NCBI RefSeq assembly: GCF_023195835.1
Contig: NZ_CP096199.1
Location: 1,240,001-1,304,000 of the forward strand
From: Vibrio sinaloensis
GTDB lineage: Bacteria > Pseudomonadota > Gammaproteobacteria > Enterobacterales > Vibrionaceae
Reading direction: 5' to 3'
DNA length: 64,000 nt
In this document: positions 18,143 to 26,173 of the stretch, piece after piece
Layout: each line of letters starts with the position of its first letter
How positions within the stretch are numbered: the stretch's first letter is position 1
Program-made: the position numbers and the translations under genes
Notes under the pieces: model-generated
The model's input: the letters and a program-made list of their open reading frames with translations, nothing else
The model's database searches: none
Told to the model about the DNA's origin: nothing

Positions 18143-18143
18143 G

Positions 18144-18156
18144 TCTAAACCTTAGA
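18144..18156. promoter_or_regulatory. Palindrome TCTAA-ACC-TTAGA at the XRE gene start
   Basis: This perfect 5-base inverted repeat lies one base upstream of the XRE start codon and covers its Shine-Dalgarno site. A related half-site, TTTAGATTC, occurs near 18182. It is a candidate operator for autoregulation. Confidence 0.4.
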
Positions 18157-18258
18157 TTTTTACGGTTATTGCTGTACAAAATTTAGATTCTTTGCTTCGT
18201 ATACTAACAATCACTGACACAGAGTCCAATTAATTTAACCAGAATAGAGGAATTGATT

Positions 18259-19530
18259 ATGAACACGTTAACTAAATTATCACTGGCATGCGCTTTATCA
18301 TTCTCAAGTGTAGCTGCAATTTCTGCACAAGCTCCTGATGAATTACGTCATTTACCTGCTCATGCGCATGAGCTTCGCGGTAATCCTTATGGCGATTTTG
18401 CTAGCAGTTGGCAAAATGCTCCCTATAACACTTCTGTTTACCAGCAAGTGAATCGTCTTATTCCTACGGCAACGGTTTGGCGTGGAGATGCTGAAGAGAG
18501 TCAATTTGAATATCAAAAACAGGATCTAAGTGAAATTCAATACACTAACGTGAAAGGGGAAAGTGAAACCTTTGCTGAATTATTAGAGCGTACGTTTAGT
18601 GACGGGGTGTTGATTCTTAAAGATGGCAAAATAATCACTGAGCATTATTTTAATGGTATGAAGCCACATAATCGCCATCATTTAATGAGTAGCTCTAAGT
18701 CATTAACTTCAACCTTGTTTAGCACCTTTATTGATGACGGCAGCGTTAAGTTGGATGAAATGGTCACAACTTATGTTCCTGATGCCAAGAATACGGCTTG
18801 GGAAGGAGTAAAGGTTATTGATTTACTCAATATGACTTCAGATGTTCAGTATCGCGAGGAGTTTGATAATCCTGATGCTGAAGTATGGGCACATGAGTCT
18901 GCGGTTGGCTGGCGAAATGTAGGCGAAGGTCGCCCTTCGACAAATCGTGAGTTTTTATACTCTATGAATAAAATGGACAGCCCTGATGGGTTATTCCATT
19001 ACCGCTCGTCTGAGACTGACATGCTTGGACAAATTATGGAAAACGTATCAGGTATTGGTACTGCTGAATTATTTAGCCGTCGCATTTGGTCAAAGTTAGG
19101 TGCGGAAGAAGACGCGCAATGTTTAGTTGACCGCGAGGGGGCTTGTGTTGTGATGGGAGGTTTTGGCACTACCTTACGTGATTTAGGTCGCTGGGGACAA
19201 ATGATTGCCAATAATGGTTACTTTAATGGTCAGCAAATTATTAGCAAGGCTTGGGTGGATCGTATTACTCATGGTGACGCGGATAAATTCAAGCACTATA
19301 AAGGTATGTTGCCAAAAGGGGCGTATTCAGCACAGTTTTGGGTAACGGATAATGAACGCAACATTACCTCAACATTAGGTTATGGTGGTCAGCAGGTGTA
19401 TATTGATCGTGATATTAACTTAGTGATTGTTCGTTTATCTTCATGGGATAAGCCTGATTACAGTTATGCAACAGATAGTTACAAGGCTATGGAAGCAATC
19501 TCTAACCATTTCAGAGATGCTAGCAAGTAA
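18259..19530 (+). CDS. Secreted serine hydrolase, beta-lactamase/6-aminohexanoate-dimer hydrolase-like
   Basis: This 423-residue precursor has a signal peptide (MNTLTKLSLACALSFSSVAA, cleavage near AISAQA). The class C beta-lactamase/DD-peptidase fold is marked by the SxxK motif in HHLMSSSKSLTSTLF, a Tyr-containing second motif FHYRSSETDMLGQ and a late GYGGQQ in place of KTG. Related proteins hydrolyse esters, amides or nylon-type oligomers; true beta-lactamase activity cannot be assumed. ATG 18259 follows AGAGG at 8 bases; the frame also has a TTG two codons upstream. Codons are AT-rich (many TTA leucines), unlike core genes here, which suggests transfer. It is followed by its own terminator. 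Confidence 0.86.
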   Translation: MNTLTKLSLACALSFSSVAAISAQAPDELRHLPAHAHELRGNPYGDFASSWQNAPYNTSVYQQVNRLIPTATVWRGDAEESQFEYQKQDLSEIQYTNVKGESETFAELLERTFSDGVLILKDGKIITEHYFNGMKPHNRHHLMSSSKSLTSTLFSTFIDDGSVKLDEMVTTYVPDAKNTAWEGVKVIDLLNMTSDVQYREEFDNPDAEVWAHESAVGWRNVGEGRPSTNREFLYSMNKMDSPDGLFHYRSSETDMLGQIMENVSGIGTAELFSRRIWSKLGAEEDAQCLVDREGACVVMGGFGTTLRDLGRWGQMIANNGYFNGQQIISKAWVDRITHGDADKFKHYKGMLPKGAYSAQFWVTDNERNITSTLGYGGQQVYIDRDINLVIVRLSSWDKPDYSYATDSYKAMEAISNHFRDASK

Positions 19531-19544
19531 CCCATTGTACTGTT

Positions 19545-19566
19545 AGGCATCCTTAGGATGCCTTTT
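19545..19566 (+). terminator. Terminator of the serine hydrolase gene
   Basis: AGGCATCC, loop TTA and GGATGCCT are followed by TTT. The stem abuts the stop codon of the convergent LysR remnant. Confidence 0.8.
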
Positions 19567-19782
19567 ATAACTCTACAAACTGCTCTACAAACTGCTCTAC
19601 AAACCATAATCCCGCAGGGCCTAAAGAGGGTGACCAAGCGAGCTCTATCGGCCAGCTGGTTTGTTCATCTTCAAAATCAACTTGCAGTTGTTTTACTTCT
19701 TTATTCGCGATTGGTAGTGCCAATAACTGTTCCGGGAAATAAGCAAAACCGATACCTGATAATAATGTAAACCAATAGGGTC
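19565..19782 (-). pseudogene. C-terminal remnant of a LysR-family regulator
   Basis: On the minus strand an open stretch of about 72 codons reads PYWFTLLSGIGFAYFPEQLL and continues with PIELAWSPSLGPAGLWFVEQ before TAA at 19565. This is the typical last part of a LysR effector-binding domain (GIGFAYFPE). There is no start, helix-turn-helix or upstream half, and a stop lies directly before the fragment. The extreme end carries a 12-base tandem repeat (CTCTACAAACTG) that encodes VEQF repeats. It may once have controlled the serine hydrolase. Confidence 0.72.
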
Positions 19783-19954
19783 AGGTCTTGTCTTTTGCTT
19801 TTTGGTGGCAGTTTTTCTATCAGGTTTAGCTAATTGTCATACCTGAAATTATTAGTCATTTGCTAATGTTTGATTTTCCAAAACTCATTTCTGTCCAGAA
19901 ATGATTTAGAGTCTCAACTTCAACTTAAAAAGTAAGCAGCTACGAATAAGTTCT
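19783..19954. other. Non-coding junction next to the LysR remnant
   Basis: The sequence TCAGGTCTTGTCTTTTGC begins exactly where LysR homology stops. It resembles the sequence bordering REP/RAYT or other small transposon-derived elements, from memory only. A hairpin CATTTCT/AGAAATG lies near 19886-19903. No gene is seen. Confidence 0.35.
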
Positions 19955-20092
19955 CTAGTCGTGGCTGAAATCTTCCATTGCTTCGTCAAAGTCTATCTCT
20001 GTATCAACCAGTTCCGCCAACTCATCTGCATGTGCTGTATGAGCATTTAATCCTTCGAGTAGCTCTTGCTCGGAAAAAGTCTTTTTATCCAT
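19955..20092 (-). CDS. Tiny acidic protein, 45 residues
   Basis: ATG 20092 is preceded by GAGGG and encodes a strongly acidic peptide (SEQELLEGLNAHTAHADELA, ending FDEAMEDFSHD). The LLEGL..TAHADE pattern faintly recalls the acidic tail of MazE/AbrB-type antitoxins, but there is no DNA-binding domain and no toxin gene beside it. It could be a stand-alone small protein or an antitoxin remnant. Confidence in the reading frame is moderate; function is unknown. Confidence 0.45.
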   Translation of the reverse strand: MDKKTFSEQELLEGLNAHTAHADELAELVDTEIDFDEAMEDFSHD

Positions 20093-20355
20093 TTCTGTAG
20101 CCCTCACTAGTAAGCGATTTGATAGAAAGTATATCACTGATGTGGGAATTACTCGGAAACCGTTTAGAGGCTCTTTGAGGTATTTTCAGATATGTTCTAG
20201 AGTAAAGAATAAAGTAGGGGAAGCAGGGCAGTGATTTGAGTCGTGGTGAAAATGGGTCTAAGATAGTTGAGAGAGAAACTATTGTATAAGTCCACTATTC
20301 GTCCACACTTAATCCACCCAAAAATGATGTGGTTATAGAGGGGTTGAGTAAAGTG

Positions 20356-20418
20356 ACTAAGTTTCAGTAAGTTGAAGAGAATTGAGAGCGTTTTTGAGGG
20401 CTCAAAAACGGTGAAACC
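20356..20418. repeat. 63-bp direct repeat, right copy
   Basis: This is the second copy of the block at 15517-15579, in the same orientation. Its last bases GAAACC run into the stem of a terminator below rplY, whereas the left copy is followed by unrelated sequence. The identity therefore stops at a functional chromosomal element, as expected for an integration target. Confidence 0.85.
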
Positions 20419-20450
20419 CCGATGTTGGTAGCATCGGGGTTTCGAATTTT
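20414..20450. terminator. Strong hairpin terminator between the island and rplY
   Basis: AAACCCCGATG and CATCGGGGTTT form an 11-base perfect stem with a 7-base loop, followed by CGAATTTTT on the plus strand. On the minus strand it lies about 80 bases beyond the rplY stop and could also end that transcript. Confidence 0.75.
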
Positions 20451-20528
20451 TAGATGTCTCGGTTGGTAAGGCCGATTATCTTATATGCAAAAGGCTGGAT
20501 TTAATCCAACTAATTCCTTGGTAGGGAA

Positions 20529-20807
20529 TTAGATGCGGATGAAGTCCATGTGCTCAACTTTTGGCTTGAACGCGTGACGTTGAACGTCTTGTGGCTTAAC
20601 CTTAACTTCAGCGCCGTCAATCACTAGAGTGATTGCTTCGTAGAATTCTGGCTTGTCCATTTGGTTCATAACTTCATCGTGGTTAAGAACGATTGCAACT
20701 GCTGCTTCTTCACCGCCGTATACAACTGCAGGGAATTTACCAGCGTGACGTAGGCGGCGGCTCGCACCTTTACCTAGTTCAGTACGTACTACTGCTTCAA
20801 ATTTCAT
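20529..20807 (-). CDS. rplY: 50S ribosomal protein L25
   Basis: At 92 residues this is close to the 94 of the short E. coli-type L25, which binds 5S rRNA in the large subunit. [20 protein letters not shown] and the C-terminal [13 protein letters not shown] are characteristic. ATG 20807 begins the conserved sequence and follows AGAGAG; upstream in-frame codons lack family similarity. It is a stand-alone gene of the core chromosome and marks the right boundary of the accessory island. Confidence 0.96.
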   Translation of the reverse strand: MKFEAVVRTELGKGASRRLRHAGKFPAVVYGGEEAAVAIVLNHDEVMNQMDKPEFYEAITLVIDGAEVKVKPQDVQRHAFKPKVEHMDFIRI

Positions 20808-21204
20808 AGTATGACTCTCTAAAAAGAAATTGAGTTTATACATCCGCAATGCGACCTTGCGGATATCAAGCGCTTAGAAGAAATTGGTAGTAACTCCATA
20901 AGCGAGCGCGGATACTATCATTGTATCCCTTTTGTCGCAACTCAAAATCCAGCAATAGCGTGTTTTGACGTCAAATATAATCAACGGTTTGAGCCTAATT
21001 TGCCTGCTAGCAGCCTATTGTTCAATCCAAAAAACTTGCCTGCGAGTAAAATGCTGCCTACGGATAGGCAAAAGCTTGCTTGATAAGTGGCTGAGAAACG
21101 CTGTAAGTCGCGGTTATCGGCCGTTTTCTGATTGGCGCTATCTTTGCAGTGTCGCGTAGATTGATTGAACAGTCTCTCCTTCGTGAGTAAGTAAAGGACG
21201 CATT
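20808..21204. other. Divergent control region of rplY and vgrG
   Basis: These 397 bases carry the promoters of both genes. A palindrome-like TTTGACGTCAAA sits at about 20963-20974, and AAAGGA lies before the vgrG ATG. No supported gene is seen; a 64-codon frame here has no ribosome-binding site. Confidence 0.5.
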
Positions 21205-23259
21205 ATGGCAACGCTGCATTACCAGATAAAAATTGATGGACTAGATGACAACTCACTCGTGGTTCGGCAATTTACTGGTACTGAGTCTATTTCCTCATCT
21301 CAGTTAGTGTCAGACGCTGAATGCATTGGCTATCGATACAAGATTGATCTCGCGAGTAGAAGAAGCAATCTGCACCAAGACGAGATTGTTGATAAAAAAG
21401 TACAGTTAGAACTCTATAAAGACAATGCGCTGCAACGCGTGATTCATGGCATTGTTCGTCAGTTTACTAAAGGGGACACTGGCCATCATCACACCTTTTA
21501 TTCTGTGGTGTTAGTGCCGGAGTTAGAACGACTTTCACTGCGTCACAACAGTCGAATCTTCCAATTTCAGACCGTTCCCGACATCGTGTCAATTCTGCTT
21601 CAGGAGATGGGTATCTCTGATTACGCTTTCGCACTGAAGCATGACTATGTCGAGAGAGAGTACTGTGTCCAGTATCGAGAAAGTGACCTCGAGTTTATTC
21701 ATCGTTTACTCGCTGAAGAGGGAATGAGTTACTACTTCTTGCACGAAAGTGGCAAACACACTGCTGTGTTTTGTGATTCCTCCGAAGCCTTGCTCGAATT
21801 TGAATCCCCGATTCTGTACAACTCGACTTCTGGTGGTAGCGAGGTGTATCAGCATGTTTCTAGTCTGGTTGAAACCAAAAAGACTCAAGTTAGCCGAGTG
21901 ACAATGGGTGACTACAGCTTTAAGAAACCAGACTATCGTTTTTTGCAGCAAAGCCAGGCCAGTGGTATTGATTATCAAGATACCGAACTTTATGAGCATT
22001 TCGAGTTTCCCGGGCGCTACAAACAAGATTCAATCGGATTGGCGTTTAGTCGCGCACGGTTGGAGCATCTGCGCAATATGTCACACACGGGCTGGGCAAA
22101 AAGTAACCATCTGCAAATGCAGGCGGGAAGCAAGTTTCAATTAGAAGACGATATAGAGAACTTTTCTACGCGGTATTGGCAGGTGGTCAACATGTCTGTG
22201 TTTGGTACTCAACCTCAGGCTTTGCAAGAAGAAGGGGGAGAGGGTTCCACAACTTACAGTAACGCTTTGGTGCTTATTCCTGCCAATCTCACTTGGCAGG
22301 CGGAGCCTAAGTCCAAACCCAAGGTAGATGGGGCGTCAGTGGCTATGGTAGTCGGGCCAGAAGCTGAAGAGATCTACTGTGATGAACATGGTCGAGTGAA
22401 AGTCCATTTTCCATGGGATCGCTACTCAAACGGAGATGAACAAAGTTCTTGTTGGGTTAGGGTGTCTCAAGGCTGGGCCGGCTCCCAGTATGGGATGTTA
22501 GCACTGCCTAGAGTGGGGCAAGAAGTGATTGTGTCGTTTCTAGAGGGTGACCCTGATCAGCCGATCATTACTGGTCGTACTTACAACGCCGCTAATGTGC
22601 CGCCTTACGAGCTGCCAGAACACAAGAGCAAAACGGTATTTAGAACCGAGTCACATCAAGGTAGCGGATTTAACGAACTCAGTTTTGAAGATCAAGCAGG
22701 CAATGAGCAGGTTTATATTCACGCGCAAAAAGACCTAGAGACTAAAGTTCTCAATGATGCGATCACACACGTTAAGCAAGATGATCATATTCAGATTAAT
22801 AATGACCAGTTTCAGTCAATCACCAATAACCAACACAGTGTGACTCAATCCGAATCTAGAATATCGGTTAAGGGTACCTATTCTGACATTACGCAGCGAA
22901 GCTTAGAGCAGAAAATCGCCACCGTATTGGTCGCCCAAGCCGGAAGAGAAATATCACTGAGTAGCGGCGCCAAAGTAGTGGTGGAAGCTGGCGCAGAAAT
23001 TACCCTTAAAGCTGGAGGAAGTTTCGTTAAAGTGGATGGCGGAGGCGTACACATCGTTGGTCCTGCCATCAACTTAAATGCGGGCGGTAGTGCCGGTTCG
23101 GGCAGTGCTTACGCTGGAGTTGCCCCGACGTTACCGAATCAAGTCGAAGCACCTCAAGCCCCCAATGTGTCGAAAGCAGTCAGCTATCAAGCGCTTCTAA
23201 AAGCAGAGCAGTCGAGTGTGCCCGCCGTTAAGCCTTGTCCGTTATCAGGAGAGGCGTAA
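21205..23259 (+). CDS. vgrG: Type VI secretion tip protein VgrG (TssI)
   Basis: This 684-residue trimeric spike protein caps the Hcp tube and carries effectors. The gp27-like part spans about 1-380 (YCVQYRESDLEFIHRLLAEE, GMSYYFLHESGKHT). It is followed by the OB/gp5 region (DEHGRVKVHFPWDRYSNGDE, SCWVRVSQGWAGSQYGMLAL, PRVGQEVIVSFLEGDPDQP) and the beta-helix repeats near 560-630. There is no C-terminal enzymatic extension, only about 55 residues rich in Pro/Ala, so this is a cargo-carrying VgrG. AAAGGA precedes ATG 21205. Its stop overlaps the adaptor start (TAATG), so it heads the effector operon. No structural T6SS genes are present nearby, making it an auxiliary cluster. Confidence 0.96.
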   Translation: MATLHYQIKIDGLDDNSLVVRQFTGTESISSSQLVSDAECIGYRYKIDLASRRSNLHQDEIVDKKVQLELYKDNALQRVIHGIVRQFTKGDTGHHHTFYSVVLVPELERLSLRHNSRIFQFQTVPDIVSILLQEMGISDYAFALKHDYVEREYCVQYRESDLEFIHRLLAEEGMSYYFLHESGKHTAVFCDSSEALLEFESPILYNSTSGGSEVYQHVSSLVETKKTQVSRVTMGDYSFKKPDYRFLQQSQASGIDYQDTELYEHFEFPGRYKQDSIGLAFSRARLEHLRNMSHTGWAKSNHLQMQAGSKFQLEDDIENFSTRYWQVVNMSVFGTQPQALQEEGGEGSTTYSNALVLIPANLTWQAEPKSKPKVDGASVAMVVGPEAEEIYCDEHGRVKVHFPWDRYSNGDEQSSCWVRVSQGWAGSQYGMLALPRVGQEVIVSFLEGDPDQPIITGRTYNAANVPPYELPEHKSKTVFRTESHQGSGFNELSFEDQAGNEQVYIHAQKDLETKVLNDAITHVKQDDHIQINNDQFQSITNNQHSVTQSESRISVKGTYSDITQRSLEQKIATVLVAQAGREISLSSGAKVVVEAGAEITLKAGGSFVKVDGGGVHIVGPAINLNAGGSAGSGSAYAGVAPTLPNQVEAPQAPNVSKAVSYQALLKAEQSSVPAVKPCPLSGEA

Positions 23260-24035
23260 TGCTAAAAAATTGGTTAATGACCAGCGAAAACAGCTACTGG
23301 CTAGTCAGTAGCAACACGCATTTAGACGCAGTCAAAGAACATGGTTTTGGTTTTGAGGATTCAGTACCTCTCTTTGCTGGTGCATTGTTCTCCGAAGTGA
23401 AAGATCTATCACCCTGGGTTATCCCGGTTTCTGAAGCAGTGTTATCGCTCCAAGAAGAGATAATAAACCGAGGGATCGGTCTTTGTAGCTGCGAGAGTAT
23501 TGAAGCGGTATTGGCGCATCTGCGCAGTTTACTGACCGCCTCTTTAGAAGGCGAAGAAGTCATGTTCCGCTTCTATGACCCTAACGTTGTGCTGCCTATG
23601 CTAAAAACGATGGATGAGGGAGAAAGATCTAGCTTTCTAGGTAACATAACAGCAATGGCCTTTGCCAACGATGAGTTGGCCGTCTTTTCCAATACACCAA
23701 AACCAGAATTCCAACCCAACGCCGACGTGTGGTGGAAAATTCAACCGCATCACCTCGCTGAGCTTTATAGCCTCGGTGCTCACGCATATGCGATTGAGCG
23801 TCGGTGGTGGGAGCTGTTTCCCGAGTTAATGGAAAAATTGGACAATCCAACGGCGTCCATTTCTGAGGCGTTACAAAAAGCCATAGATGCAGGGTACCAA
23901 CAACAAGATGAGTATTACGTTATGGTTGCTGTCGCCCAACAAACAGGGATACACATTTCAGAATTCTCGATCCCGTTTCGTCTGACTTTTGAAGAGTTAA
24001 AAATGTTACAAGCTATCAAGGAGAGTGGTGTATGA
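23259..24035 (+). CDS. DUF4123 T6SS effector adaptor/chaperone
   Basis: The product is 258 residues and cytoplasmic. The N-terminal DUF4123 domain shows SYWLVSSNTHLDAVKEHGFG and the hallmark EEVMFRFYDPNVVLPML. Such proteins (Tec/TEC type) bind the effector's N-terminus and help load it on the cognate VgrG without being secreted. Its position exactly between vgrG and the lipase supports that role. ATG 23259 overlaps the vgrG stop, with AGGAG upstream, and its own stop overlaps the effector ATG by 4 bases, indicating translational coupling. The longer in-frame upstream start lies within vgrG and is unlikely. Confidence 0.9.
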   Translation: MLKNWLMTSENSYWLVSSNTHLDAVKEHGFGFEDSVPLFAGALFSEVKDLSPWVIPVSEAVLSLQEEIINRGIGLCSCESIEAVLAHLRSLLTASLEGEEVMFRFYDPNVVLPMLKTMDEGERSSFLGNITAMAFANDELAVFSNTPKPEFQPNADVWWKIQPHHLAELYSLGAHAYAIERRWWELFPELMEKLDNPTASISEALQKAIDAGYQQQDEYYVMVAVAQQTGIHISEFSIPFRLTFEELKMLQAIKESGV

Positions 24036-26173
24036 GCAGCGCCACCGGAGCGAGCCCATATTGTATACCGTGTGAGAAAAAGTCACATTGGATTGAGATA
24101 GTCGTGAGGGATGAATTCAATCAACCTTTTCAAAACGTAAGTGGTGTTCTCATCGATGGGGCGAGCAATGAGTACCCAATCACCCTGGGTGAAGCCCCAA
24201 TTTTACTCGAACAAATCTGTCCTGGCGAAGTGACCCTTAAACTCGATAGTGAGCCTTGGCTGAGAGAATCACAAGGTCAGGATCGCAAGCCGAACACTGA
24301 AGGTAACCCCACAAAAGACTATGCAGACAATTATCAAGGCAATAAAAATTCAACTCCTAATTTCTATGAGGTAACAGCAGGTGACTTAACGGAGTTAACT
24401 GAAGACCAAACGTTGCCGACGCGTCATCAAAAAGGGAAAGCTGACGCGTTAAAGCTCGTTGCAGATAAGAGCTATGTACTAAAAGTAAGAGGTTTCAACT
24501 TTATTACGCTGCGTGTGGGGATGTTTTTTGATGGCACAGGAAACAATACCTACAGTGCTCAGTGGGGCAAACAGCAGCTAGATAAGTATTATACCAAGTG
24601 GCGTCAAATATTTGATGCGAATTGTGAAGTAATATCGCGGCGAACTGGTTATAAAAGGGATGAAATACCGATCACTGAGCTATCGATAGATTGCTTTGCT
24701 TATCCGGAAGAAGAGAGTTTTTTTAGTAAAGTTTTCTCTAGCCAAAAAGATGACTTGGAAACGCTAGAAGGAAGTGCGGCAAATGAGTTTACCAACATTC
24801 AGAAGCTTTTCGACCGTTACGCCCAGGATGTGTATTTTGAAAATCAAAATACTTATGCCATTTCTGAATATATTACGGGAATTGGAACAGGAAACGAAGT
24901 TGATATCAAACCGGCAGATGAATCTGTTTTTGGCATGGGTACAGGAATCGGTGACTACGGTGTTGTGCAAAAGGTCAACAATGGTGTTGAGAAAATAATT
25001 AAGAACATCGCCCACTTGAAGAGGGTGTTTGATACTGAACTGCCAGCTAGAGTCGACGGGATTGGAAAACTGAAATTTGATGTGTTCGGGTTCAGCCGAG
25101 GTGCAGCGGCAGCGAGGCATTTCATAAATGTTGCAACTGAGGGTAGCAGCGGCAGTTTTGCAAAGCTCTTTTCTGAAGAGTGCCAAAAGAAGAAGCTGGG
25201 ACTACCAGCAAGTTTTGATTGGGATGTTGAAGATGAGGAAGAATCAAGCTGTGAAATTGCGTTTGCTGGCTTGTTTGACACAGTGGCGTCTATCGTGCAT
25301 TTGATTTCGTTTGATAAAAAAACATTGCTTGATATAGATTTTGACACACACCAAGACCACGGAAACGTCAAACTTTGGTTGGATCCAAATAGAGTTAGGA
25401 GAGTTGTGCACCTAACAGCAGATCCGACAGTGGAATGCAGAGATAACTTCAGCCTCAATAGAATTAATGAAGGAAAGAATTTTGTTGAAATAACCTTGCC
25501 AGGAGCGCACTCTGACATTGGAGGAGGATATTTCTCTCAAGCGACTTTTCCTCAAGATCGATATATTCTGCCTATATTGGAGAATAAATTAGTGAAAAGC
25601 GTGTCTAGGTCTTTTTCTGATCGCTGGGAAAAGAAACGAGCGGTTCAGTATGTATATGATAAGTTGAGAGACTACCAGCTACTAGACCAACGTAGCGGCT
25701 GGAGAGAGAGTGACTATGCGCTACCAGAAATCAGCATTAGAAAGCATGGTAGAGACAGTTACAGGGTGGTCGGAAAACTCTATATTAAGAGGAGAGTGGA
25801 GGGAGATCTATCACGACTTTACTTACGTTTGATGTACGGATTGGCGGAGTTTCATGGTGTACCTCTAAGTGATGATGACGGCTTTGCGTGGAATGATGAT
25901 CCTTATCTAATGGTCAGGAAGTTGTGGTCGGAAAAAGGTAGCCCTGAGAGCAATTTCTCTAAACTGAATGAGAAGATACTAAAACTGGCAAAACAAGGAA
26001 ACTATGATGAAATTGTTAGCTCTCTTTGCACTCTTGAGCGGCGGGATGAGTTCATGAATGCAAATTTATGTCATCATTCATCCAGTGATAATACGGGTAT
26101 GAATCCTCTTTTTAACGAGACTGAAGGCAAATTTAAAAGAGCAAGTTATGAGTGTACTAAAGATGTGGAATAA
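24032..26173 (+). CDS. T6SS phospholipase effector, Tle1-like (DUF2235)
   Basis: This 713-residue effector is expected to hydrolyse phospholipids in the periplasm or membrane of rival cells. The DUF2235/Tle1 fold starts near 160 with MFFDGTGNN (Asp167). The nucleophile is Ser355 in FGFSRGAAA, followed by GLFDTVAS (Asp416) and PGAHSDIGGGY (His493). Ser and His are convincing; the acidic partner is not certain. The first 150 residues hold a beta-rich segment (IVVRDEFNQPFQNVSGVLID) that may engage the VgrG/adaptor. There is no signal peptide, as expected. It overlaps the adaptor upstream and the putative immunity gene downstream. Confidence 0.9.
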   Translation: MSSATGASPYCIPCEKKSHWIEIVVRDEFNQPFQNVSGVLIDGASNEYPITLGEAPILLEQICPGEVTLKLDSEPWLRESQGQDRKPNTEGNPTKDYADNYQGNKNSTPNFYEVTAGDLTELTEDQTLPTRHQKGKADALKLVADKSYVLKVRGFNFITLRVGMFFDGTGNNTYSAQWGKQQLDKYYTKWRQIFDANCEVISRRTGYKRDEIPITELSIDCFAYPEEESFFSKVFSSQKDDLETLEGSAANEFTNIQKLFDRYAQDVYFENQNTYAISEYITGIGTGNEVDIKPADESVFGMGTGIGDYGVVQKVNNGVEKIIKNIAHLKRVFDTELPARVDGIGKLKFDVFGFSRGAAAARHFINVATEGSSGSFAKLFSEECQKKKLGLPASFDWDVEDEEESSCEIAFAGLFDTVASIVHLISFDKKTLLDIDFDTHQDHGNVKLWLDPNRVRRVVHLTADPTVECRDNFSLNRINEGKNFVEITLPGAHSDIGGGYFSQATFPQDRYILPILENKLVKSVSRSFSDRWEKKRAVQYVYDKLRDYQLLDQRSGWRESDYALPEISIRKHGRDSYRVVGKLYIKRRVEGDLSRLYLRLMYGLAEFHGVPLSDDDGFAWNDDPYLMVRKLWSEKGSPESNFSKLNEKILKLAKQGNYDEIVSSLCTLERRDEFMNANLCHHSSSDNTGMNPLFNETEGKFKRASYECTKDVE

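Noticed and set aside
18259..19530. Calling the serine hydrolase a beta-lactamase resistance gene
   Set aside because: SxxK is present but the other motifs differ from true class C enzymes; esterase or amide hydrolase relatives fit better.
19558..19770. A 70-codon plus-strand frame downstream of the serine hydrolase
   Set aside because: It starts inside the terminator, and the minus strand of the same bases reads as a convincing LysR C-terminus.
15517..20418. Superintegron cassette array (VCR/attC) as explanation of the island
   Set aside because: The repeats are 63 bases, lack attC core motifs, and occur only twice around several genes rather than after each gene.
20965..21159. A 64-codon frame upstream of vgrG
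   Set aside because: No ribosome-binding site and no protein-like composition; it lies in the promoter region.
24032..26173. VgrG-linked gene as an Rhs or pore-forming toxin
   Set aside because: No YD repeats or pore-type helices; FFDGTGNN and GFSRG mark a DUF2235 lipase.
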